Positions 42,998 to 51,938 of a stretch of 64,000 nucleotides of DNA are shown in pieces. The notes below the pieces were generated by a model that saw nothing but the letters and a program-made list of their open reading frames with translations, did no database searches and had not been told where the DNA came from. A program made the position numbers and the translations under genes. How positions within the stretch are numbered: the stretch's first letter is position 1; every line of letters starts with the position of its first letter. Origin of the DNA: Candidatus Aalborgicola lynettensis (GTDB lineage: Bacteria; Pseudomonadota; Gammaproteobacteria; Burkholderiales; Burkholderiaceae_C); the NCBI GenBank assembly GCA_016719405.1, contig JADJZE010000001.1, forward strand, positions 682,001 to 746,000, given 5' to 3'.

Positions 42998-44878
42998 ATG
43001 ACCTTACGCACCACCATTGACTTCCTGCTGCACGACTGGCTGCACACCACCGGCCTGACCGAACGCACGCGTTTTGCCGACCATTCGCGTGACACGTTTG
43101 ACGCGGTGCTCGACACCTGCGAACGTATTGCGCGCGAGAAATACGCGCCCTTCAACCGCGTGGTGGATGTGCAGGAGCCGCGCACCGTCACTGAGGCGGA
43201 TGGCAGCCTGCGTGTGGTCTTGCCCGATGCCACGCTGGAGGCGCACAAGGCCTACGCGGCCTCCGGCATGCTCAGCGCCGCGCAAGACTACGACGTGGGC
43301 GGCATGCAGTTGCCCTATAGCGTGGAGGCGGCGGCCAACGCCTTTTTTGCCTGTGCTTCGGTCAGCATTGGCTCCGGCATGTTGACCACGGGCAATGCCA
43401 ATTTGTTGATGACCCATGGCACGGCGCTGCAAAAAGAAGTGTTTGCCAAGAATGAGTTTTCTGGTCGTTGGGCTGGCACCATGTGCCTTTCCGAGCCGCA
43501 AGCCGGGTCGAGCTTGAGCGATGTGGCCACCCGCGCGGTGCCGGATGGCGAAGGCTATGAGAATGACCCGCTGGGCCCGCGCTACCGCCTCAAGGGCAAC
43601 AAGATGTGGATCTCCAGCGGGGAGCACGAGCTGACCGAAAACATCATCCACCTTGTGCTGGCCAAAATTCCCGATGCGGATGGCAAGCTGGTGCCCGGCA
43701 CGCGCGGCATTTCGCTGTTTATCGTTCCCAAGAAGTTGGTCAACACCCAGGGCGAACTGACCGGCGTGCGCAACGACGTGGCCCTGGCCGGCCTGAACCA
43801 CAAGCTGGGCTGGCGTGGCACCACCAACACCTTGCTCAATTTTGGCGAAGGCAAGTTCCCGGTTCCAGCCGGTGCCACCACCGGTGTGGGTCTGGACGGG
43901 AAGGGCGCTGGCGCCGTGGGCTATCTGGTGGGGCAACCCGGCAAAGGGCTGGCCTGCATGTTCCACATGATGAACGAGGCCCGCATTGGTGTGGGCATTG
44001 CGGCCACCATGCTGGGCATGGCGGGTTACTACGCGTCGCTGGACTACGCACGCAACCGCCCCCAGGGAAGACCCATGGGCGCTGGTGGCAAAGACGCAGC
44101 GGCACCGCAGGTGGCCATCATCGAACACGCCGATGTGAAGCGCATGCTGCTGGCGCAAAAAACCTATTGCGAAGGTGCCTTGGCGCTGGAGCTGTACTGC
44201 GCCCGCCTGGTGGACGAGCACCACACTGCTGGTGGCACCGTGGCGGACGATGCCCGCCTGCTGCTGGAGGTGCTGACGCCCATTGCCAAGAGCTGGCCCA
44301 GCGAGTGGTGCCTGGAGGCCAATTCGCTCGCCATCCAGGTGCACGGCGGTTATGGCTACACACGCGACTTCCCCGTAGAACAGTACTGGCGCGACAACCG
44401 CCTGAACATGATCCACGAAGGCACCCACGGCATTCAGGCCATGGACCTGTTGGGCCGCAAGGTGCTGATGGAAGAGGGCAGGGGCCTGCAACTGCTTGCG
44501 GCACGCATCACGGCCACCATCGCGCAGGCCAAGGCCATTCCCGCACTGGTCGAACATGCCGCGGCCCTGGGCGACGCCTTGCAGCAAGTTGCCAGCGCCA
44601 CACAAAAGGCCTGGTCCACCGGCAAGCCCACCGATGCCCTGGCCAATGCCGTGCCCTACCTGCAGGCTTTTGGCCACACCGTGCTGGCCTGGATGTGGCT
44701 GGACGTGACAACGGCTGCGCTGCAGCTCGACCCCGCACAGACCCAGAGCGCTACCGTGGGGCGTGTGGGCGCCGCGCGCTTTTTCTTTCACTACGAGCTG
44801 CCGAAGATTGGCGCGTGGTTGGGTGTGGTCGCGTCGCGTGACCCCACCTGTGCGGCCTTCCCCGTCGAGGCTTTTTAA
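42998..44878 (+). CDS. acyl-CoA dehydrogenase (long, FadE-like with C-terminal extension)
   Basis: 626 residues, starting at MTLRTTIDFLLHDWL. The FAD/substrate segment MCLSEPQAGSSLSDVATRA and the long C-terminal region after residue 470 (ITATIAQAKAIPALVEHAAALG...) match the family with the extra DUF C-terminal domain. EANSLAIQVHGGYGYTRDFPVEQYWRDNRLNMIHEGTHGIQAMDLLGRK is the conserved catalytic-base region. It catalyses the first beta-oxidation step. The longer upstream frame is the PhoD gene in another frame. Confidence 0.93.
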   Translation: MTLRTTIDFLLHDWLHTTGLTERTRFADHSRDTFDAVLDTCERIAREKYAPFNRVVDVQEPRTVTEADGSLRVVLPDATLEAHKAYAASGMLSAAQDYDVGGMQLPYSVEAAANAFFACASVSIGSGMLTTGNANLLMTHGTALQKEVFAKNEFSGRWAGTMCLSEPQAGSSLSDVATRAVPDGEGYENDPLGPRYRLKGNKMWISSGEHELTENIIHLVLAKIPDADGKLVPGTRGISLFIVPKKLVNTQGELTGVRNDVALAGLNHKLGWRGTTNTLLNFGEGKFPVPAGATTGVGLDGKGAGAVGYLVGQPGKGLACMFHMMNEARIGVGIAATMLGMAGYYASLDYARNRPQGRPMGAGGKDAAAPQVAIIEHADVKRMLLAQKTYCEGALALELYCARLVDEHHTAGGTVADDARLLLEVLTPIAKSWPSEWCLEANSLAIQVHGGYGYTRDFPVEQYWRDNRLNMIHEGTHGIQAMDLLGRKVLMEEGRGLQLLAARITATIAQAKAIPALVEHAAALGDALQQVASATQKAWSTGKPTDALANAVPYLQAFGHTVLAWMWLDVTTAALQLDPAQTQSATVGRVGAARFFFHYELPKIGAWLGVVASRDPTCAAFPVEAF

Positions 44879-45016
44879 CGCACCCAGCGCACCCGCTGCC
44901 TTGTTGCAGTGCCCCGCAGCGTTGCCACTTCACCCACGCTATCACCCCAGAGACAGGTGTGGGGCCGTGATGCCGCTAAATTGCACCCCAATGATTTTTT
45001 CAGGAGTTTGAACGAC

Positions 45017-45811
45017 ATGACCGCACGCACCATCCAGCAACTTTTTGACCTCAGCGGCAAAACCGCCCTCATCACCGGCGGCTCGCGCGGCCTGGGCCTG
45101 CAAATGGCCCACGCTTTGGGTGAAGCCGGTGCCCGCATCATGCTCAGCTCGCGCAAGGCCGACGACCTGGAGCAGGCCACCGCCGAGTTGCAGGCAGCCG
45201 GTATTGATGCCCGCTGGGTGGCGGCCGACTGCGCCAAAGATGCCGAGATCACCCGCCTGGCCGACGAGACCCTGCAGCGCATGGGGGATGTGGACATTCT
45301 GGTCAACAACGCCGGTGCCTCCTGGGGCGCACCCGCAGAAGACCACCCCGTGGCGGCGTGGGACAAGGTCATGAACCTCAATGTGCGCGGCTACTTTCTG
45401 CTCAGCCAGGTCATCGCCAAACGCAGCATGATTGCGCGCCGTTCGGGGCGCATCATCAACATTGCTTCCATTGCCGGCCTGGGCGGCAACCCGGCGGAGA
45501 TGAAAACCATTGCCTACAACACCTCCAAGGGCGCGGTGATCAACTTCACGCGCGCACTGGCGGCGGAATGGGGTCCGTACAACATCAATGTGAACGCCAT
45601 TTGCCCGGGCTTCTTCAAGACCAAGATGGCCATGGTGCTGATTGAGACCCTGGGCGAGGAGGCCATGGCCGCCCACGCGCCGCTGCGCCGCCTGGGCGAT
45701 GACGAAGACCTCAAAGGCCTGTGCCTGCTGCTGGCCTCTGATGCGGGTAAACACATCACCGGCCAGTACCTGGCGGTGGACGGCGGCGTGAGCGCCGTGA
45801 CCGGGGGCTGA
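45017..45811 (+). CDS. short-chain dehydrogenase/reductase
   Basis: 264 residues from MTARTIQQLFDL (AGGAG upstream). NAD(P) motif TGGSRGLG (about residue 22), NNAG, catalytic YNTSK and the PG motif ICPGFFKTK. The family member resembles 3-oxoacyl reductases or gluconate-5-dehydrogenases. It lies beside an acyl-CoA dehydrogenase gene and a second SDR, so a fatty-acid role is plausible. Confidence 0.9.
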   Translation: MTARTIQQLFDLSGKTALITGGSRGLGLQMAHALGEAGARIMLSSRKADDLEQATAELQAAGIDARWVAADCAKDAEITRLADETLQRMGDVDILVNNAGASWGAPAEDHPVAAWDKVMNLNVRGYFLLSQVIAKRSMIARRSGRIINIASIAGLGGNPAEMKTIAYNTSKGAVINFTRALAAEWGPYNINVNAICPGFFKTKMAMVLIETLGEEAMAAHAPLRRLGDDEDLKGLCLLLASDAGKHITGQYLAVDGGVSAVTGG

Positions 45812-45857
45812 AACCGCTGCCGTGGCCTCTGCGCCAGGGCTTTGGATTACGCGCAAA

Positions 45858-45932
45858 GTTACAAACAAAAAGTGCTATTTCCGCACGTCCAGCGTGCGCA
45901 AGCAGCTCCTAAAATAATAGCAAAAATAGATT
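45858..45932. repeat. intergenic palindromic repeat, copy d
   Basis: Inverted orientation relative to copy c: GTGCTATTTCC..., then GCACGTCCAGCGTGCGCAAGCAGC, then CTAAAATAATAGCAAAAATAG. It lies between the two SDR genes and ends 8 bases before the start of the second one. Confidence 0.65.
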
Positions 45933-45939
45933 CACCACC

Positions 45940-46852
45940 ATGATTAGCAACTTCAAAAACAAAACCGCTTTACTCACTGGCGCCGGCTCCGGCTTTGGCC
46001 TGGAGTGCGCCCGCATTGGCGCCCAATTGGGCATGAACCTGGTGCTCATCGACGTACAGCAAGATGCATTGGACAAAACCGCCGCCGAGGCCCAGGCGGC
46101 CGGCGCCCAGGTGCTGGCCATGCGCGTGGACGTGTCCCGCGCCGACCAGATGGAAGCGCTGGGCGCAGCGGTGTTGGAGCGCTTTGGTGCGCCGCACTTT
46201 GTGTTCAACAACGCCGGTGTGGGCTCCGGCGGCCTGATCTGGGAAAACACCGTGCAAGACTGGGACTGGGTGCTGGGCGTGAACCTGATGGGCGTGGTGC
46301 ACGGCGTGCGCGTATTTACCCCCATGATGCTGCAGGCCGCCAAGGCCGACCCCCACTTACCAGGGCCACATCGTCAACACTGCCAGCATGGCCGGGCTGC
46401 TCAACGCCCCCAATATGGGCGTGTACAACGTCAGCAAGCACGCCGTGGTCAGCCTGAGTGAAACCCTGTACCAGGACCTGGCCTTGGTCACCGACCAGAT
46501 CAGCGCCAGCGTCTTGTGCCCGTACTTTGTGCCTACCGGCATCAGCCAGAGCCACCGCAACCGTCCCGACGACCGCAAAGCCGCAGGCACCAAACCCACC
46601 CGCAGCCAGCTGATTGGCCAGGCCATGAGTGACAAGGCGGTGACCAGCGGTAAAGTCACCGCCGCCGAAGTGGCGCAAAAAGTGTTTGATGCTATTGCGA
46701 CCAACCAGTTCTACATCTACAGCCACCCCCAGGCCATTGGCGCGGTGCAAACCCGGCTGGAAGACGTGTTGCAGGCGCGCAACCCCACCGACCCGTTTGC
46801 ACACAAACCCTCGCTGGGCGAGGACCTGAAAGCCGCGCTGCGCAAAGACTGA
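45940..46852 (+). pseudogene. second short-chain dehydrogenase, interrupted by one frameshift
   Basis: Two frames make one SDR: the first has TGAGSGFG and NNAGVG; the second has the catalytic YNVSK and a normal C-terminus. At 46350-46354 a run of five C should be four; removing one gives ADPTYQGHIVNTASMAGLL, the usual sequence before the Ser of the catalytic triad. So this is a one-base insertion in a homopolymer, either a read error or a true break. Without correction the product loses its active site. Confidence 0.85.
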
Positions 46853-47106
46853 GTGCGGGCTTGGGGGGCGCGCGCATGATGCAATTTTTTGCGCTTTGAC
46901 ATCATTGGCTTTGTCAATGCGCTGTCCAAACATGCCGTCCAAGACGATGCCACTGTCAAAGTTGCGCGGGAGCAGGGCCGCGTTTTCCTCAACCGACTGC
47001 GCGCGCGGGCTGGTGACGCCACGGGCGTACGGATGCAGTCGTTTGTCATTCCAGTTAAACTAAGTGCTACATCCTTGGACTCCATTGGACATTAACAGGA
47101 CAAACC
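46853..47106. other. 254-base intergenic stretch before mazE
   Basis: No convincing gene. It contains short frames without conserved features and should hold the mazEF promoter. A 68-codon frame on the plus strand (about 46889-47095) has no supported start and no motif that I recognise. Confidence 0.5.
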
Positions 47107-47361
47107 ATGCACACATCTACACTCCGCGCCGCTGGTGGCTCCATCGCCGTGACCATTCCGCAGTCGCTGGCCAAGTCCACCGGCTTGCACCCTGGCGACA
47201 AGGTGAGTTTTGAATTTGACGCCGGGCGCTTGATCATTTCGCCGATCAGCCGGCGCAAGTACAGCTTGCAGGAACTTTTGGCCATGCAGGGCGACGAGCC
47301 GCTGGTGATCGACGAGGCTTGGGACAACATGCCCGCCGTCGGCCACGAGGTTCCCCTTTGA
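47107..47361 (+). CDS. mazE: MazE-like antitoxin (AbrB/SpoVT fold)
   Basis: 84 residues. The N-terminal swapped-hairpin DNA-binding domain is GGSIAVTIPQSLAKSTGLHPGDKVSFEFDAGRLIISP. The C-terminal acidic tail (GDEPLVIDEAWDNMP) is what blocks the MazF RNA groove. The gene overlaps mazF by four bases. MazE and MazF together repress their own promoter. AbrB-type antitoxin/toxin pairs often stabilise islands; this pair lies just outside the island's left attachment site. Confidence 0.92.
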   Translation: MHTSTLRAAGGSIAVTIPQSLAKSTGLHPGDKVSFEFDAGRLIISPISRRKYSLQELLAMQGDEPLVIDEAWDNMPAVGHEVPL

Positions 47362-47702
47362 GTCGCAAAGTTTGGCAGCGCGGCGACATTGTGGTCGCCA
47401 GTTTCGACCCCACTCTGGGCCAAGAGCAACAAGGCCGCAGGCACGGCATTGTGGTCACACACGCCGATTTGAACCGGCTGGGCATGATTGGCGTGTGCCC
47501 GATCACGCAAGGCGGTATGGGCGCGCGTAATGCGGGTTTGTCGGTCAGCCTCATGGGCACCGGCACGCAAACGCAGGGTGTGGTGCTGGTGCACCAGTTC
47601 AGGATGATTGACCCGTCGCAGCGCGGTTTGACCCTGATTGAGCAAGCGCCGGACGATTTAGTGGAAGAAGTGCGTGCGCGGGTGGCCGCCATGCTCGATT
47701 GA
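47358..47702 (+). CDS. mazF: MazF-like mRNA-cleaving toxin
   Basis: 114 residues with the MazF SH3-like barrel: QRGDIVVASFDPTLGQEQQGRRHGIVVTH, then GVCPITQ, and HQFRMIDPSQRG. The frame is shared with a longer open frame, but TTG at 47358 overlapping the mazE stop (TTGA) is the likely start. MazF cleaves mRNA at short sites and arrests growth when the antitoxin is lost. Confidence 0.92.
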   Translation: MSRKVWQRGDIVVASFDPTLGQEQQGRRHGIVVTHADLNRLGMIGVCPITQGGMGARNAGLSVSLMGTGTQTQGVVLVHQFRMIDPSQRGLTLIEQAPDDLVEEVRARVAAMLD

Positions 47703-47769
47703 CTGTTCGCAATCAGCTTGGTGTGATCAATTCGGGTATGGTCAATTTGGCAAACTGGAGCCACCAAGA

Positions 47770-47806
47770 AGAAAGGACTTAGCCCCTTTCGAAGCTAAGT
47801 CCTTGA
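47770..47806 (-). terminator. native terminator of the split tRNA-Pro gene
   Basis: On the minus strand, a stem AAGGACTTAGC / GCTAAGTCCTT, with a short loop, followed by TCTTCTT, lies just past the CCA end of the tRNA fragment. It marks the chromosome-side flank of the attachment site. Confidence 0.8.
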
Positions 47807-47812
47807 TTCATA

Positions 47813-47862
47813 TGGTCGGTGTGAAAGGATTCGAACCTTCTACCCCTTGCACCCCATGCAAG
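47813..47862 (-). tRNA. 3' half of tRNA-Pro(GGG), left attachment site of the island
   Basis: Contains the anticodon stem-loop CTTGC-ATGGGGT-GCAAG (anticodon GGG), the variable region, the T arm GAAGG-TTCGAAT-CCTTT, the 3' acceptor strand ACACCGA and the encoded CCA. The D arm and 5' acceptor strand are missing; sequence 5' of the anticodon stem is AT-rich and unrelated. The usual explanation is that an integrase recombined within the tRNA gene, and an intact copy lies at the far island end, beyond 64000. Confidence 0.85.
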
Positions 47863-47999
47863 TTTTTGTGAATTCAACAAAACCCAATAAAAGCTCAAAA
47901 ATCAACCTAACCACTTGAATTTAAACGACTTTTTAACCAATTCAGACAAAAGGTATTATTCAACAGCGTCCACTAAGATACACTCAAAGCCTGCGTTTC

Positions 48000-48023
48000 G
48001 GTTGGGACAATGGTTGGGACAAC
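48000..48023 (+). repeat. tandem 12-bp repeat upstream of the integrase, possible arm-type sites
   Basis: GGTTGGGACAAT followed directly by GGTTGGGACAAC, 30 bases before the integrase ATG. Short direct repeats next to int often bind the integrase arm domain. Confidence 0.5.
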
Positions 48024-48052
48024 GGAGACGGCGCAGTCAACCGGGGTTTGCT

Positions 48053-49492
48053 ATGGCATTGACGATGTTGGAACTCAAAGCGCTGGGTGCTGCGGACCAC
48101 GGACGCCGGTTAACTGACGGTGGATCGCTCAAGGGCAAGGTCTATGTGGCGCGCGACGGTGCCGTCTCGGTTCAATTCCGGTTCGCCTACAAGTTCGGCG
48201 GCAAATTTCGCGAAGTGCTGGTCGGCACCTGGCCCAAATCTGACATCACCGCCATCCGCAAAGACCGCGACGCATTGCGCGTCAAAATTCAAAACGGCAT
48301 TGACCCGGTGGAACAGAGCCAACTTGTGCGCGAACAAGTGCAATCCGACCGCGAAGCCGACCAACTGCGCCTGGCCGCCGAGCGTGAGGCCGAACTCCTC
48401 AAAATCGAAGCTGACCGTCAAGACGCTGTGCATCAGCAGCAATTGCGGCTGCAAGCCTTAGCCGAAAAGACCGCGCGCATGACGGTTCGCAGCCTGTTTG
48501 ACCAATGGCAGCGGCTGGAGCTGGTCCAGCGCGCCGACAAAGGCAGCGAGGCGCAGCGCTCTTTTGAGCGCGATGTCTTCCCGCTCATCGGCAATGTGGC
48601 GGCGGCGGACGTGAGCAAAGCGCACATCCAGGAGATTGTGGACACCATCAAATCACGCGCCACACCCACACAGAACATGGTGCGCACCGCCAAAAAGACG
48701 CTGGCCGACATGCGCCAAATGTTTGGCTTCGCGCTGGATCGGGATTATGTGGATGCCGACCCCACTGCTCGCGTGAAAAAAGCCCGCATCGGTGCTGACG
48801 TGGAGCGCGACCGCGTGTTGAGCGAAGCCGAAATGATTCTGCTGTTTCAGAAATTACCTCGTTCAGGGCTGGCGACCACCAGCCAACTGGCGCTGCTGAT
48901 TCAACTGGCGACAGCCGCCCGCATCGGCGAAGTGCTGGCTGCGCGCTGGGAGCATGTGGACTTTGAGCGGCGCAATCTGACCCTGCCCGAAACCAAGAAC
49001 GGCAAGCGGCATGAAATTTGGCTTAGTGACTTTGCGCTGCGCCAACTGAAGAGCCTGCATGAAAGCACCGGCCTGACGCCTTGGCTGTTCCCGGCTACGC
49101 AGGCCAAAAAGGATCAACCCGACTTTGCCGACCATGTCTGCGTCAAGACCGTGACCAAGCAAGTGGGCGACAGGCAACGCCCCGGTGATGCGCCCATGAC
49201 CGGCCGCTCTAAGGACGTGGACGCATTGGTACTACCCGGCGGCAAGTGGACACCGCATGACCTGCGTCGGACAGCGGCCACCACCATGGCAGAACTCGGA
49301 GCCCTCCCCGATGTGGTTGAAAAGTGCCTGAACCACACCGAGGTGGGCAAGGTCAAGCGAATCTACCAGCGTGCGCAGTACGAAGGCCCCATGCGTGAAG
49401 CCTGGAAACTGCTGGGCAGCCGTCTGGCGCTGCTGCAAGACATGGCTGCTGGCCGGGTCACCAATGTCGTTCCTTTGCAGCGGAGTCGTTGA
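48053..49492 (+). CDS. int: tyrosine recombinase/integrase (P4-like, tRNA-targeting)
   Basis: About 479 residues from ATG at 48053 (MALTMLELKAL). N-terminal DUF4102-type arm-binding domain (about 1-90), a charged helical linker, a SAM-like core-binding domain, and the catalytic domain with ATAARIGEVLAARW (Arg), TPHDLRRTAATTM (His-x-x-Arg), LNHTE (His) and the tyrosine in KRIYQRAQY. It sits directly beside the tRNA-Pro fragment, reading into the island, as expected for a P4-type element. Confidence 0.93.
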   Translation: MALTMLELKALGAADHGRRLTDGGSLKGKVYVARDGAVSVQFRFAYKFGGKFREVLVGTWPKSDITAIRKDRDALRVKIQNGIDPVEQSQLVREQVQSDREADQLRLAAEREAELLKIEADRQDAVHQQQLRLQALAEKTARMTVRSLFDQWQRLELVQRADKGSEAQRSFERDVFPLIGNVAAADVSKAHIQEIVDTIKSRATPTQNMVRTAKKTLADMRQMFGFALDRDYVDADPTARVKKARIGADVERDRVLSEAEMILLFQKLPRSGLATTSQLALLIQLATAARIGEVLAARWEHVDFERRNLTLPETKNGKRHEIWLSDFALRQLKSLHESTGLTPWLFPATQAKKDQPDFADHVCVKTVTKQVGDRQRPGDAPMTGRSKDVDALVLPGGKWTPHDLRRTAATTMAELGALPDVVEKCLNHTEVGKVKRIYQRAQYEGPMREAWKLLGSRLALLQDMAAGRVTNVVPLQRSR

Positions 49493-49613
49493 GTAAAACA
49501 CCGTAAAACACAGCACTGAACCTGTCGCCAACCACCAACAGCGAACGCCTGGCTATAATCTAGGCTTCGAGAGACAAAAATCGGCTCCATGCCGTGAGGT
49601 GATTCGATTCATC

Positions 49614-50474
49614 CTATATCTCTCGATCCATCTTCCCGACACCCGCTCTACTTTCCAAAGTCAGCGGGTGTTCTTTATTGAAGATGCCGTTTTCTCGGGC
49701 GGATTTTTTGCCCTTGCGCGTCGGCTCCACATCCAAGTCCAGGACTTCCAGCGTCTGCGGCCACACAAAATTCAGGTACCTGACCTCGCCCCGCTCGTAG
49801 AACCGCTGCAACGCCCACAGGTAGTAATCGACCGCCTGCAGGCCCGCATGATCCTTGGGCACCGAACACAGCACCTCCGTTGGCTTGGGCTTTGACAAGC
49901 CGAAGTCCCGCGCAAACCCTTCGCCCTCGTGGGCGATAGCGTCCACAAATGCCTTGGTACGGGGCTTGTGCCCGCGCTGCGCAAACACAATTTTGTGGTC
50001 ACTCCTGCCGTGCAAGCGAGAAAACAGGTGGCGGGTCAACTCGTCATACAGCTCGTGGCCGGTGGGGTCGTACCTGTACGCGGGGTCTATCCTGCGCCGC
50101 TGCAGGGCGTAGTCCACCAAACGCAACTTGTCACGCACCACCGCTACAAAGCGCAGGTCATGCAGCGCCAATAACTTGTAAACCATGAACCGCACCTCGG
50201 GCGGATCGTCTTTGGCGTGGAAATGAACCGCAGTGCGCTTACGCGCCGGGTCCAGCGATGGCACATCCTTGAAGAACGGGTCCGCCACCAAATCCTTTCG
50301 TAAGAGCTCCAGATCGGCAGTCAGCGCGTCCACGTCGCGGCACTCCAGTTTTCCGGCAATGAAAAACCGTGAACAGCCCTCGGTGGCCGCAACGACCTTG
50401 CCGCCCTTACCAAACAGCGTGGGGTCACCGGCCTCGTCTACAAACCAGGTCACTGCACCCGAACCATCAGTCAT
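49614..50474 (-). CDS. DUF3800-domain protein
   Basis: 286 residues from MTDGSGAVTW at 50474. DUF3800 begins with an acidic motif, here WFVDEAGDPTLFG, and has HFHAKDDPPEVR further on, with RFVAVVRDK. The fold is related to RNase H-like nucleases in profile studies, but activity is not established. It overlaps the stop of the upstream small gene by one base (TGATG), so it is translated with it. Such genes are frequent in mobile islands. Confidence 0.8.
   Translation of the reverse strand: MTDGSGAVTWFVDEAGDPTLFGKGGKVVAATEGCSRFFIAGKLECRDVDALTADLELLRKDLVADPFFKDVPSLDPARKRTAVHFHAKDDPPEVRFMVYKLLALHDLRFVAVVRDKLRLVDYALQRRRIDPAYRYDPTGHELYDELTRHLFSRLHGRSDHKIVFAQRGHKPRTKAFVDAIAHEGEGFARDFGLSKPKPTEVLCSVPKDHAGLQAVDYYLWALQRFYERGEVRYLNFVWPQTLEVLDLDVEPTRKGKKSARENGIFNKEHPLTLESRAGVGKMDREI
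49639..49678 (+). terminator. terminator for int within the 3' end of the DUF3800 gene
   Basis: A 9-bp stem ACACCCGCT / AGCGGGTGT (49639-49671) followed by TCTTTATT on the plus strand. It lies inside the last codons of the opposing DUF3800 gene. Confidence 0.5.
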
Positions 50475-50638
50475 CACTTGGCAACCTCTTTGGAGGGGGT
50501 CAATTTGTCCCCCTCCTTGGCAAGAATGTCGGTGATAACAATCCACCACTCTCCCTCATGAAACGCCTTGCGTATCTGCCGCCCCTCAAACAGGGCCAGC
50601 TTCGCAGTTTCTTCTTCGCTCACAAACATTACTCCCAT
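50474..50638 (-). CDS. short BRO-N/antirepressor-like protein
   Basis: About 55 residues from MGVMFVSEEETAKLALF or a GTG seven codons later. The stretch ALFEGRQIRKAFHEGEWWIVITDIL is the beginning of a BRO-N domain (phage antirepressor type), which normally runs about 100 residues; here it stops after about 45. It may be a truncated remnant or a mini-domain that still binds DNA. It is coupled to the DUF3800 gene. Confidence 0.6.
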   Translation of the reverse strand: MGVMFVSEEETAKLALFEGRQIRKAFHEGEWWIVITDILAKEGDKLTPSKEVAK

Positions 50639-50708
50639 CAAGCCATGTACATTCCATCCAGCATAGTCCAACAGAGTGTATTTCAGCACCAACCCAAGGG
50701 AGAAAAAC

Positions 50709-51935
50709 ATGGCACGTCACTACAGCACCAGAGAATTTTTCCGGCAGGTGCCCAACGCATTGCTCAAGCGCTACTTTGATGCCAAAGGCGTGCTGGCTGG
50801 CTTCAACTTTGCCGCGATGACAGAGGCCAAAATCGATCCGCTTTTCGATGCCTGGAAGGTGCTGCCAGACACCCAGCGCAACGCGATGGATGTTGAGTTT
50901 CGGGACATTTTTGAACTGGGTTGCGAGAAAGGGTTTTGTGCCATCAGGGATGAGGCGCTGTGGCACTTTGAACAAGGTACTGATCCCAACGCCTACAGCG
51001 CTTTTGTTGACCAACTATCCGCGCTGACCAATCACTTTGAACGCGCCATGGTCGCGTTCCTCGACCATGGCGCATTCTGGAAAGGTGCCACACTTTTTTA
51101 CCATGCCGACACCCTGACCTACTGGCGCAAACGCAAGAATTTGGATCACCCCGTGGCGGCGGTGGACCCGGCCAGTCTGGCGCAATTGGAAGGGCTAATC
51201 AGCAGCTATTTCCACAACACCGAAGGTCGTGGCAAGAACTGCGTGGTGGAGCCGTTTCGGCGCGGTACACGGGACTACTTCTTTGCCTACCCCGAAGACT
51301 ATTCCCAGAACAGCCCCGAGTGGGACAGCACCGGGTTTGCGATTCGCCCACACAACCCGGCGTTTGAGCTGATCTTTGTTTACTCGCAATCCGAAGGCAC
51401 GCTTGACCTGAGCTGCCGTGGTTCCAAAAAGGCAACAGAGCCACTTCAGGGGATGTTCACCACGGCTATTCTCAAGCTGCCAGTGCTCCCCCCAGACCCC
51501 AAAGACCAGCGCATTTATGACCTGGCACCGCTGATGCAACGCAACTTTGCGTTCACCTACGACTTGGCCAGCGGCATCGACAAAGTGACCGTCAAAAAGC
51601 TGCGTCTATCAGCCCGGTTCAAAAAGGGCGAGCGCGTCAACTTGGAGGCGGACACTACCACCAACGCCAACGCCGTGTATGACCTGCTTGACCGGGTTGG
51701 CCCGTCACTGCCTCTGCACCAATACAACGTGAGTCAGGTTGAACTGGCCGTCACCATGGCCGCCACGGGCGAGAAACCTGCCAAGACGGTGACCGTTTCC
51801 GTCTCATTCCCCAACTCATGCTCGCTCAAATACGATGCGCTCGATTTGAACTTGCGCAAGATGCTGAGTGATTCCGGCATTGAGCCCATGGAGCAGACAG
51901 AGCCCACCGAGCCCGATGCTGCGCAACCCGCATAA
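50709..51935 (+). CDS. unknown protein of the island, first of a pair
   Basis: 408 residues from MARHYSTREFFRQ (AAGGGAG upstream). No membrane segment. The N-terminal half is helical and acidic; the C-terminal half has ALFY-type hydrophobic strands and an acidic, proline-rich tail (EPMEQTEPTEPDAAQPA). I recognise no domain. The next gene starts three bases after its stop, so they are co-transcribed; both seem to belong to the mobile island's own genes. Confidence 0.7.
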   Translation: MARHYSTREFFRQVPNALLKRYFDAKGVLAGFNFAAMTEAKIDPLFDAWKVLPDTQRNAMDVEFRDIFELGCEKGFCAIRDEALWHFEQGTDPNAYSAFVDQLSALTNHFERAMVAFLDHGAFWKGATLFYHADTLTYWRKRKNLDHPVAAVDPASLAQLEGLISSYFHNTEGRGKNCVVEPFRRGTRDYFFAYPEDYSQNSPEWDSTGFAIRPHNPAFELIFVYSQSEGTLDLSCRGSKKATEPLQGMFTTAILKLPVLPPDPKDQRIYDLAPLMQRNFAFTYDLASGIDKVTVKKLRLSARFKKGERVNLEADTTTNANAVYDLLDRVGPSLPLHQYNVSQVELAVTMAATGEKPAKTVTVSVSFPNSCSLKYDALDLNLRKMLSDSGIEPMEQTEPTEPDAAQPA

Positions 51936-51938
51936 CCC

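Noticed and set aside
43004..44791. 595-codon open frame opposite the acyl-CoA dehydrogenase
   Set aside because: Mirror of a clearly real gene; composition dominated by Q, H, A and G with no motif.
46889..47095. 68-codon frame before mazE
   Set aside because: No supported start and no recognisable domain.
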